Shown here piece by piece: positions 28,297 through 35,476 of a stretch of 64,000 bases of DNA. Numbering within the stretch: the first letter of the stretch is position 1; each line of letters starts with the position of its first letter. The translations under genes and the position numbers were made by a program. The stretch is from JBEVOS01 sp044226655 (GTDB lineage: Bacteria > Pseudomonadota > Alphaproteobacteria > Caulobacterales > Aquidulcibacteraceae). The DNA is taken from the NCBI GenBank assembly GCA_044226655.1, contig JBGAGO010000002.1, positions 372,001 to 436,000 of the forward strand, written 5' to 3'. The notes under the pieces were generated by a model. It worked only from the letters and a program-made list of their open reading frames with translations, was not told the origin of the DNA and made no database searches.

Positions 28297-28395
28297 CCTC
28301 CCCCTGCAAGGGGGAGGTCAGGAGGGGGTGAGCCACAGGCTCAAACCTCAGCGCGTTTGCTCACCCCCTCCCAGCCTCCCCCTTGCAGGGGGAGG
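28297..28395. repeat. REP-like inverted pair (family B)
   Basis: Two arms, 28297-28333 and 28359-28395, are reverse complements apart from about three bases. The outer 21 bases of each arm (28297-28317 and 28375-28395) match exactly and are themselves near-palindromic, CCTCCCCC-TGCA-GGGGGAGG. The element fills the gap between two convergent genes, where it may also stop transcription. Confidence 0.78.
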
Positions 28396-28419
28396 AGCAG
28401 GCAAGTGTCGCGCGGATAG

Positions 28420-29415
28420 CTAAAGCCAGGGCGGCGTCGGCAGATTTTTGCTCTTCAAGAACTCCGGATTGAAGAGCTTGCTGGAATAGCGGTTGGCGTA
28501 ATCGGCGAGGATGGTGACGATGGTCTTGCCGGGGCCGAGCGCCTTGGCGAGGGCGATGGCGCCAGCGACGTTGAGCGCGGAAGAGCCGCCGACGCTGATG
28601 CCTTCCTCTTCGATCAAGCGATAGAGCACCGGCAGCCAATCCTCATCCGCGATGCGGAACGCCTGATCGACGATGACGCCTTCGAGATTGGCCGTGATGC
28701 GGCTTTGGCCGATGCCTTCGGTGATCGAGGTCCCTTCGGCTTTGAGTTCGCCGTGCGTGTAATAATTGTAGAGCGCGGCGCCGCCCGGATCGGCGAGGCC
28801 GATGATGACATCCTTGTTGCGCGCCTTGAGCGCCAGCGAGACCCCGCCGAGCGTGCCGCCCGAGCCCACAGAGCAGATGAAGCCATCGACTTTGCCAGCC
28901 GTATCGCTCCAGATCTCTGGACCGGTCGTATCGATATGGCCCTGGCGGTTGGCGACATTGTCGAATTGATTGGCCCAGATCGCGCCGTTCGGTTCGCTTC
29001 GCGCTTTCTCTTCGGCGATGCGCTTTGAGACTTTCGTGTAATGGTTTTCGTTGGCCAGCGGGACCGCGTCGACCTGCACGAGCTCGGCGCCGAGCGCGAG
29101 CACGGCGTCCTTCTTTTCCTGGCTCTGCGTGTTGGGCATCACGACGATCGCGCGATAACCGCGCGCCCGCGCGATAAGCGCCAAGCCAATGCCTGTATTG
29201 CCCGCCGTGCCTTCGACGATCACGCCGCCGGGCCGCAATTGGCCCTTCTTTTCTGCGTCGAGCACGATGGCGAGCGCGGCGCGATCCTTCACGCTCTGGC
29301 CCGGATTGAGAAATTCGGCCTTGCCGTAAATCTCGCAGCCCGTCTCTTCGCTGGCGCGGCGCAGGCGGATCAGCGGCGTCTTGCCGATGGCGTCGACGAT
29401 GTTGGGATGGATCAT
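28420..29415 (-). CDS. cysK: Cysteine synthase A
   Basis: A 331-residue PLP enzyme combining O-acetylserine and sulfide to make cysteine. The PLP lysine is Lys43 in NPGQSVKDRAA, the phosphate loop is in EGTAGNTGIGLAL, and GSGGTLGGVS-like SVGSGGTLGG follows near residue 180. It uses the sulfide produced by the cys operon 4 kb away. It is the second gene after the FNR-like reductase (9-base gap) and probably co-transcribed with it. Confidence 0.92.
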   Translation of the reverse strand: MIHPNIVDAIGKTPLIRLRRASEETGCEIYGKAEFLNPGQSVKDRAALAIVLDAEKKGQLRPGGVIVEGTAGNTGIGLALIARARGYRAIVVMPNTQSQEKKDAVLALGAELVQVDAVPLANENHYTKVSKRIAEEKARSEPNGAIWANQFDNVANRQGHIDTTGPEIWSDTAGKVDGFICSVGSGGTLGGVSLALKARNKDVIIGLADPGGAALYNYYTHGELKAEGTSITEGIGQSRITANLEGVIVDQAFRIADEDWLPVLYRLIEEEGISVGGSSALNVAGAIALAKALGPGKTIVTILADYANRYSSKLFNPEFLKSKNLPTPPWL

Positions 29416-29424
29416 CCCGAACCC

Positions 29425-30507
29425 TTAGCTGACGCCGAGCTTCTTCTGAAGATCGCTGGAGCTGGTCGTGTAGAGGAACACCAGCCGCTGGCCCGGACGC
29501 GCGATCTTGAACGCGGCCTGCGCCATCAGCGCGCCCTCGTGGAAGCCCGAGAGGATGAGCTTCAGCTTGCCGGGATATTTGTTGATGTCGCCGATGGCGA
29601 AAATGCCGGGCTCCGAGGTTTCGAATTTCTCGGTGTCCACCGGGATCAGGTTTTCGTTGAGGTTGAGGCCGAATTCGGCGATCGGGCCGAGCTTCATGGT
29701 GAGGCCGTAGAACGGCAACAGCACGTCGCACGGAATTTCATATTCGCCTTGCGTCTTGTTCGAGACGACGACGGAGGAAAGCTGGCCATCGGCGCCCTTC
29801 AGCGCCTTGATGTCGGAGATGTCGAGCGTCATCGCGCCCGACGCCACCAGTTCGCGCATCTTAGCGACGGAATGCGGCGCGGCGCGGAAATCGTCGCGGC
29901 GATGGTTGAGCGTGATCGATTTGGCGATGGGATGCAGATTGAGCGTCCAATCGAGCGCGCTATCGCCGCCGCCGGCGATCAGGACGTTCTTGCCGCGGAA
30001 CTGCTCCATCTTGCGCACGGCGTAAAACACCGACTTGCCTTCATAGGCTTCGAGCCCGTCGATCTTCGGCTTGCGCGGCACGAAGGAGCCGCCGCCGGCC
30101 GCGATCACGAGGACGGGCGCGGTGATGGACGTGCCGAGTTCGGTGGTGAGCGTGAATTTGCCATCGGCTTCGCGCGTCAGGCTCTCGGCCATCTGATTGA
30201 GATGGAAGGTCGGGCTGAATGGCTTGATCTGTTCGAGCAGCGCGTCGGTGAGGCCCTGGCCGGTCACGATGGGCAGGGCGGGAATGTCGTAGATCGGCTT
30301 CTCGGGATAGAGCTCGGCGCATTGGCCGCCGGGCCGGTCGAGCACATCGACCAGATGGGCCTTGAGATCGAGCAGGCCGAGTTCGAACACGGCGAAGAGG
30401 CCCGCCGGGCCGGCCCCAACGATGATCACGTCGGTTTCATAGCGTTGGCCAGCCTCGGCCGAGGCCACACGCCCAGGAAGCGGGGCCGCGCCCCCATTGT
30501 CCGCCAT
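29425..30507 (-). CDS. Ferredoxin/flavodoxin-NADP reductase, thioredoxin reductase-like type
   Basis: A 360-residue flavoprotein. The FAD loop VGAGPAGLFAVFELG is near 28-43, RPGGQCAELYPEKPIYD and the NADP-binding IAGGGDSALDW lack the CxxC of true thioredoxin reductases, and FAIGDINKYPGKLKLILSGF is the second FAD contact. This is the type-2 ferredoxin-NADP reductase group. Located next to cysK, it could reduce the ferredoxin used by the sulfite reductase (inference). The start at 30507 was chosen because the longer frame runs into the divergent promoter. Confidence 0.88.
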   Translation of the reverse strand: MADNGGAAPLPGRVASAEAGQRYETDVIIVGAGPAGLFAVFELGLLDLKAHLVDVLDRPGGQCAELYPEKPIYDIPALPIVTGQGLTDALLEQIKPFSPTFHLNQMAESLTREADGKFTLTTELGTSITAPVLVIAAGGGSFVPRKPKIDGLEAYEGKSVFYAVRKMEQFRGKNVLIAGGGDSALDWTLNLHPIAKSITLNHRRDDFRAAPHSVAKMRELVASGAMTLDISDIKALKGADGQLSSVVVSNKTQGEYEIPCDVLLPFYGLTMKLGPIAEFGLNLNENLIPVDTEKFETSEPGIFAIGDINKYPGKLKLILSGFHEGALMAQAAFKIARPGQRLVFLYTTSSSDLQKKLGVS

Positions 30508-30652
30508 CGTCAAAATCTCCAGCGCGCTGGAAGCATGAGCACGCGCGCCGCGCCAGCGAAAAGCACCCGCTTGTGTATTTAGGGATACTATAGGCTCGCG
30601 CCGAGGCAGAAGCCCCTTCCCGTTCGCATTAGCTCGTCTAAATAGCGGTTCA

Positions 30653-31594
30653 ATGGCCCGAAGGCTCCCCCCGCTCACCGCCCTGCGCGCTTTTGAAGCC
30701 GTGTGCCGGCGGCTGTCGATTACGGCCGCCGCCGAAGAGCTGGGCGTGACGCCCGGCGCCGTCAGCCAAAGCGTCAAGGCGCTGGAGGATTATCTGGGCC
30801 GCCCGCTCCTAGAGCGGACGCCGCGCGGCCTGGTGCTGTCGGAAGCGGCCGAGGCGGCGCTGCCGGCGCTGATCGAGGGCTTCGACCGGCTGGCCGAGGG
30901 CGCCAAGCGGCTGGCCGGGCCCGAGCGCGGCGGCCGGCTGACGATTTCGGTCGCGCCCTCCTTCGCCGCCAAATGGATCGCCCCGCGGCTCGGCAATTTC
31001 GCCGAGCGCTTCCCGGACATCGACGTGCAGATCCAGGCCTCGATGGGGCTGGCGAATTTCGAGAGCGAGGGCGTCGATCTCGCGATCCGCTATGGCGCCG
31101 GCAAATGGCACGGCCTCGATGCAAAACTGCTGCTGCACGAAGAGGTGACGCCGGTGTGCGCGCCGAAGCTGGCGGAAGGCATCGCGGCGCCGGCGGATCT
31201 GGCCAAGCTCACGCTCATTCACGACGATAGCTCGCTGAGCGATGAGAGCTGCCCCGATTGGACGATGTGGCTCAAGGCCGCCAGCGTCACCACGATCGAC
31301 GCCACGCGCGGCCCGCGCTTCAATCAAAGCAATCTGGCGCTCGAAGCCGCGATCAGTGGCCGCGGCGTGGTGCTGGCCAAGCGCACGCTGGCGCAGGCCG
31401 ATCTCGACAGCGGGCGTCTCGCCGCGCCGTTCAAAGTCTCTACGCCGATCGATTTCGCGTACTACGTCGTCCATCCGCCCGGCCGCGCGCGCTCACGCCA
31501 GGCGCGCGCCTTCATCACCTGGGTGCACGAAGAGGCCGCCGCCTATGAACGCGACATGCAAGCCAATGAGAGCTATACCGCCAGCAATCTCTGA
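30653..31594 (+). CDS. LysR family regulator, GcvA-like
   Basis: A 313-residue LysR protein. The N-terminal helix-turn-helix is at about 8-60 (LPPLTALRAFEAVCRRLSIT, then LGVTPGAVSQSVKALEDYLG), followed by a type-2 periplasmic-binding-like effector domain (about 90-300). MARRLPPLTALRAFEA is typical of the GcvA group. It is divergent from the FNR-cysK pair across 145 bases that include AT-rich TATTTAGGGATACTATAG, and is followed after 17 bases by the persulfide dioxygenase gene, so it may control both. Confidence 0.9.
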   Translation: MARRLPPLTALRAFEAVCRRLSITAAAEELGVTPGAVSQSVKALEDYLGRPLLERTPRGLVLSEAAEAALPALIEGFDRLAEGAKRLAGPERGGRLTISVAPSFAAKWIAPRLGNFAERFPDIDVQIQASMGLANFESEGVDLAIRYGAGKWHGLDAKLLLHEEVTPVCAPKLAEGIAAPADLAKLTLIHDDSSLSDESCPDWTMWLKAASVTTIDATRGPRFNQSNLALEAAISGRGVVLAKRTLAQADLDSGRLAAPFKVSTPIDFAYYVVHPPGRARSRQARAFITWVHEEAAAYERDMQANESYTASNL

Positions 31595-31611
31595 GTGCAG
31601 GGGATGGGGCG

Positions 31612-32640
31612 ATGCTCTTCGAAACGATCGCGACAGGCGGCTGCCGCTCCTATCTGATCGGCTGTGAGAAGACGCTGCAGGGCGCGCTGATCGATCCCGA
31701 AGCCAGCCAGATCGATCGCTATATGGGCCTTGCGTCCAAGCATGGCGTGACGATCCGCTATGTCATCGACACGCACACGCATGCCGATCATTTCACGGGC
31801 GCCAAGAAGATCGCCGAGGCGCTGGGCGCGCCGTGCGTGATGCATCGCCTGTCGCCCGCGCCCTATCCGGCGCTGCGGCTCGATGAAGGCGATTCGCTGA
31901 AGATCGGCGAGCTGATGCTCACGGCGCTGCATACGCCGGGGCATACGCGCGATTCCATGTGCCTTGTCGCGGAGGATCGCGTCTTCACCGGCGACACATT
32001 GCTGATCGGCGGCACGGGCCGCACCGATCTGCCGAGCGGCGATCCGGACATGCTCTATGAGAGCCTGTTCGACAAACTCCTGAAGCTCGATCCCGCGCTC
32101 AAGGTCTATCCCGCGCACGAATACAAGGATCGCGACGCGACCACGATCGGCGCCGAGATCGAAACCAATCCGCGCCTGCAGAAGCGCGAACGCGCGGACT
32201 TCGTCGAGATGATGCGCACGCTCAATCTGTCGATGCCCACGCATCTCACGGAAGCGCTGCGCGTAAATATGAGCGGCGGGGAAAGCGTGGCGCAGATGCT
32301 GGCGAGCGCGGCCGCCGCCGTGCCCTTCATGGCGCTCGACGAATTGAAACGCCAGATCGCCGCGCGGCCCAACGATCTCGTCATTCTGGACGTGCGCGAG
32401 CGCGAGGCGTTCGAGAAAGACCGCATCCCCGGCGCGCGCCATTTGCCGCGCGGCCAATTGGAATTGCGCGTCAACGACGCCTTCCCCGATCCCACCTTGC
32501 GCATCGTCTCGGTGTGCGAGTTCGGCAAAATCTCAACGCTGGCGACGCAGACGCTTCGCCGCATGGGCTTCACGCGCGCTGTGGCGCTCGATGGCGGGAT
32601 GGAAGCGTGGCGGAACGGCGGGTTTCCGCTGGAGAGTTAG
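31612..32640 (+). CDS. ETHE1-like persulfide dioxygenase fused to rhodanese
   Basis: A 342-residue fusion. Residues 1-235 form a metallo-beta-lactamase fold with HTHADH (55-60), HTPGH (107-111), Asp128 in FTGDTLL and His169 in YPAHEY. Residues about 242-342 form a rhodanese domain with the active Cys302 in VCEFGKIS. ETHE1 enzymes oxidise glutathione persulfide to sulfite, and rhodanese moves the sulfane sulfur; fusion channels both. It likely protects from sulfide or recycles sulfur alongside cysK. It follows the LysR gene closely. Confidence 0.9.
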   Translation: MLFETIATGGCRSYLIGCEKTLQGALIDPEASQIDRYMGLASKHGVTIRYVIDTHTHADHFTGAKKIAEALGAPCVMHRLSPAPYPALRLDEGDSLKIGELMLTALHTPGHTRDSMCLVAEDRVFTGDTLLIGGTGRTDLPSGDPDMLYESLFDKLLKLDPALKVYPAHEYKDRDATTIGAEIETNPRLQKRERADFVEMMRTLNLSMPTHLTEALRVNMSGGESVAQMLASAAAAVPFMALDELKRQIAARPNDLVILDVREREAFEKDRIPGARHLPRGQLELRVNDAFPDPTLRIVSVCEFGKISTLATQTLRRMGFTRAVALDGGMEAWRNGGFPLES

Positions 32641-32677
32641 GGGGCGCGCCGTCAGGGGCGATTTTCGCCGAGAGCGG

Positions 32678-33220
32678 TCATTCAAGTTCGGCGAAGATTG
32701 CCCATAGGTCGCAGTTCGCGTGTGGCTCTTCGGGATGGTTGCGTCGGAGGATAACCCGCAGGTCAAGCGCGCGCGCGTGGTCTGTAAGCAGTCCCCACTT
32801 CGATAGTTCGCGGTTATCCAATTCCGGCCAGCCGCCACAATTGCTCAAAGCGCTAATGCCGGATTCAGCTTCGACGAGATCGAAGCCGAGAAAGGAAAAC
32901 GAACTCAGTTCAGCGGACAGGGATGGCCGTTTGTCGGGATTACGGAAAACGCACAGCAGGCGCGCGCCCTCTGCGTTTTCAGCCGCGAGTTCTCGGCGCA
33001 AGAACTCCAGGTCGGTGAAGAAGTGTAGGTGGAAGTCCTCGTTGACAATGTGGGGCCCGCGATTGTCCCGAATGTCTTTTAGGACGGACGGGCAGAGCAT
33101 ATTGTCCAGCGAGACTAGGTCCTCAACCTGATCCAGCTTTGACCACTCCACATATCTGGCCCAAGCCGCGCCATTGGCACGACCAAAGCGCTCTACCGCA
33201 ATGAACCAGGGTCCTGTCAT
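32678..33220 (-). CDS. Conserved hypothetical protein, lower GC than its surroundings
   Basis: A 180-residue protein starting MTGPWFIAVERFGRANGAAW. EWSKLDQVEDLVSLDNMLCP, VNEDFHLHFFTDLEFLRREL and LGFDLVEAESGISALSNCGG resemble an uncharacterised family I have seen scattered across proteobacteria. No signal peptide or membrane segment is visible. A 60-base sample of the gene (32821-32880) is 55% GC, against 67% in a sample of the upstream neighbour (31921-31980), which suggests recent acquisition. Function unknown. Confidence 0.72.
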   Translation of the reverse strand: MTGPWFIAVERFGRANGAAWARYVEWSKLDQVEDLVSLDNMLCPSVLKDIRDNRGPHIVNEDFHLHFFTDLEFLRRELAAENAEGARLLCVFRNPDKRPSLSAELSSFSFLGFDLVEAESGISALSNCGGWPELDNRELSKWGLLTDHARALDLRVILRRNHPEEPHANCDLWAIFAELE

Positions 33221-33290
33221 AGAAGAGGAGTAGCATAGGCGCGCGATGTTCGCTTTGGACCGACAAGCGACCGAATGCACGTCACGCCCG

Positions 33291-33324
33291 TCATCCTGGA
33301 TCACGCTTCGCGTGTCCAGGATGA
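33291..33324. repeat. Long hairpin, REP-like (family C)
   Basis: TCATCCTGGATCACG (33291-33305) pairs with CGTGTCCAGGATGA (33311-33324) around loop CTTCG, with one bulged T. It lies just past the stop of the minus-strand CoA-transferase gene. No T-tract follows on that strand, so it is more like a palindromic repeat unit than a standard terminator. Confidence 0.65.
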
Positions 33325-33329
33325 GGGAT

Positions 33330-34538
33330 CTAGATCACGCCAGCGCCCCTCAGCGCCTCAACCTTCACCGCGTCATAGCCCGCCACCTCGCGGAACACGT
33401 AATCATTATCCGCGCCCATCTCCTTGCCGAGCCAGCGCACATTGCCCGGCGTGGCGGAGAGTTTGGGGAAGACGTTTTGCATCTTCACTTCGCCGAGGAT
33501 GTCGTCGCGGATGGAGACGATGGCGTCGCGTGCGGCGATGTGGGGATGCTCCAGCATGTCACGCGCGCGATTGACTCGGCCGCAGGGCACGCCGTGCTCC
33601 TCCATGATCGCTTCGAGTTCCGCCATCGTGCGCGTGCGCGACCAGGCGTCGATCTGCGCGTCGAGCTCCAGCTGATTTTCGCCGCGCGCCTGGTGGTTGG
33701 CGTAGCGCGGATCGGCGATCCATTCGGGCTTGCCCATTGCTGCGCAGAGGCGCGCGAACACGCCGTCCTGATTGGCCGCGATGATCACCATGCCGTCTGA
33801 GGCTTCATAGATGTTCGACGGCGCGATTTTCGGCAGGATGGGGCCGGAGCGTTCGCGCTGATAGCCGCCGAGCTGATATTCCGGGATGAGGCTTTCCATC
33901 ATCGCCATCACGGCTTCGTAGATCGCGCTGTCGACGATCTGGCCCTCGCCGGTCTTGCGGCGATGTTCGAGCGCGGCGAGCGCGCCCAAAGCGCCGAACG
34001 TCGCCGCAAGTGAATCGCCCAGCGAAATGCCGGCGCGCGACGGTTTGCGGTCGGCCTCGCCCATGATGTAGCGCAGGCCGCCCATGGCTTCGCCGACGCT
34101 GGCGTAGCCGGCCTTGCCCGCATAGGGCCCCGTCTGCCCATAGCCCGAGACGCGCACCATGATGAGGCCGCGATTGAGCGCCTTCAGCGCCTCATAGCCG
34201 AGGCCCCATTTCTCCATCGTGCCGGGGCGGAAATTCTCAATGAGGATGTCGCTCTTGGCGGCGAGATCGCGCAGCGCTTGCTGGCCTTCAGGTTTGCGCA
34301 GATCGAGCGTCGCATAGCGCTTGTTGCGCCCGATCGTGGCGAACCAGGCGCTCTTGCCGTTGATATGGACCTGGCCCCATTCGCGGAACGGATCGCCCTG
34401 GCCGGGCGGCTCAATCTTGATCACCTCCGCGCCGAGATCGCCCAGCAATTGGCCGCAGAACGGCCCCGCGATCAGCACGCCGAGTTCAAGCACGCGCAGG
34501 CCCGCGAGCGGGCCGGTGGGGGTGGGAGCGTCGTTCAT
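33330..34538 (-). CDS. CaiB/BaiF family CoA-transferase
   Basis: A 402-residue family III CoA-transferase. LAGLRVLELGVLIAGPFCGQ, LGDLGAEVIKIEPPGQGDPF and NFRPGTMEKWGLGYEAL are the N-terminal hallmarks, and SLGDSLAATFGALGALAAL follows. It moves CoA between carboxylic acids through a glutamyl/aspartyl intermediate; the acids are not deducible. It stands alone between two repeat elements. Confidence 0.92.
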   Translation of the reverse strand: MNDAPTPTGPLAGLRVLELGVLIAGPFCGQLLGDLGAEVIKIEPPGQGDPFREWGQVHINGKSAWFATIGRNKRYATLDLRKPEGQQALRDLAAKSDILIENFRPGTMEKWGLGYEALKALNRGLIMVRVSGYGQTGPYAGKAGYASVGEAMGGLRYIMGEADRKPSRAGISLGDSLAATFGALGALAALEHRRKTGEGQIVDSAIYEAVMAMMESLIPEYQLGGYQRERSGPILPKIAPSNIYEASDGMVIIAANQDGVFARLCAAMGKPEWIADPRYANHQARGENQLELDAQIDAWSRTRTMAELEAIMEEHGVPCGRVNRARDMLEHPHIAARDAIVSIRDDILGEVKMQNVFPKLSATPGNVRWLGKEMGADNDYVFREVAGYDAVKVEALRGAGVI

Positions 34539-34560
34539 GCGGCCGACATAGCATGCCGTC

Positions 34561-34737
34561 CCTTCTCCCCCGAGAGGGGGAGAAGGTGGCCAGAAATGCG
34601 GCTTGCCGCATTTCGGCTCAAGAGTTCAAAATCGAGCAAACACGATTTTGAGGGGCCGGATGAGGGGGCGCGTTGCAGAAGGCCCCACCCTCATCCGTCG
34701 CTTCGCGACACCTTCTCCCGCCCATGGCGGGAGAAGG
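34561..34737. repeat. Compound palindromic repeat (family D)
   Basis: The 177-base element is bounded by two palindromes, CCTTCTCCCC..GGGGAGAAGG (34561-34586) and CCTTCTCCCG..CGGGAGAAGG (34711-34737). Between them are AAATGCGG/CCGCATTT (34594-34613), TCAAAATCG/CGATTTTGA (34626-34651) and an inverted CCGGATGAGGG/CCCTCATCCG. The set can fold into one large cruciform-like structure. It fills the gap between two minus-strand genes; no open frame is supported. Confidence 0.72.
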
Positions 34738-34749
34738 GACGCGCCACCA

Positions 34750-35427
34750 TCACGTCTCCGCCCACATGCGCAGGAGATTGTGATAGGCGCCGGTGAGGCT
34801 GACGATGCGGGGATGGGCTTGGCCGAGATCGCGCGCCAGCAATTGGATGTCCAAATCCATGTTGAAGAGGAGCGTGCGGCGCGCGTCTTCGCGCACCATG
34901 GATTGGATCCAGAAAAAGCTGGCGATGCGCTCGCCGCGCGTGATGGGCGTGACGTAGTGCAGGCTCGACGCGGGATAGAGGATGAGATCGCCGGCGGCGA
35001 GCTTCACTTGATGGATGCCGTACGTATCCTCGACGCTCAGTTCGCCGCCGTCATACTCGTCCGGCTCAGACAGGAAGAGCGTGGCCGAGAGGTCGCTGCG
35101 CACTTTGAGGTCGTTCTTGAAGCGCACGGCATTGTCGACATGGGTGTCGAATTTGTCGTTCGGCCCATAGCGATTGAACAGCGGCGGAAAGATCGTGCGC
35201 GGCAGCGCGGCCGCGAAGAAGAGGCTCGACCGGCCCAGCGCTTCAAGCACCGCCGCGCCCGCGCGCTTGGCGGCGGGGCTCTCTTCCGGCAATTGCCGAT
35301 TCTTCTTGGCCTGCGCGGCTTGCGGCCCGCTCGTGACATTGCCATCGACCCAATCGGCCGCGGCGATGTCATCGCGCAGCGCGCGGGCGGCCTCTGGCGA
35401 AAGCACGGCGGGGATATGCAGCATCAT
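34750..35427 (-). CDS. PKHD-type iron(II)/2-oxoglutarate hydroxylase (PiuC/YbiX family)
   Basis: A 225-residue dioxygenase. The iron site is His96/Asp98 (DTHVDNA) and His157 (SLHYVTP), with a 2-oxoglutarate-binding Arg in TRGERIASFFW. YbiX/PiuC proteins are encoded next to TonB-dependent siderophore receptors and are iron-regulated, exactly as here; the in vivo substrate is unknown. The start at 35427 has a second in-frame ATG three bases later. Confidence 0.93.
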   Translation of the reverse strand: MMLHIPAVLSPEAARALRDDIAAADWVDGNVTSGPQAAQAKKNRQLPEESPAAKRAGAAVLEALGRSSLFFAAALPRTIFPPLFNRYGPNDKFDTHVDNAVRFKNDLKVRSDLSATLFLSEPDEYDGGELSVEDTYGIHQVKLAAGDLILYPASSLHYVTPITRGERIASFFWIQSMVREDARRTLLFNMDLDIQLLARDLGQAHPRIVSLTGAYHNLLRMWAET

Positions 35428-35476
35428 GGCGCTTCGCCCTTAGCATATATCTCCCGCCGCGCCTTCGCCGCTCCCC

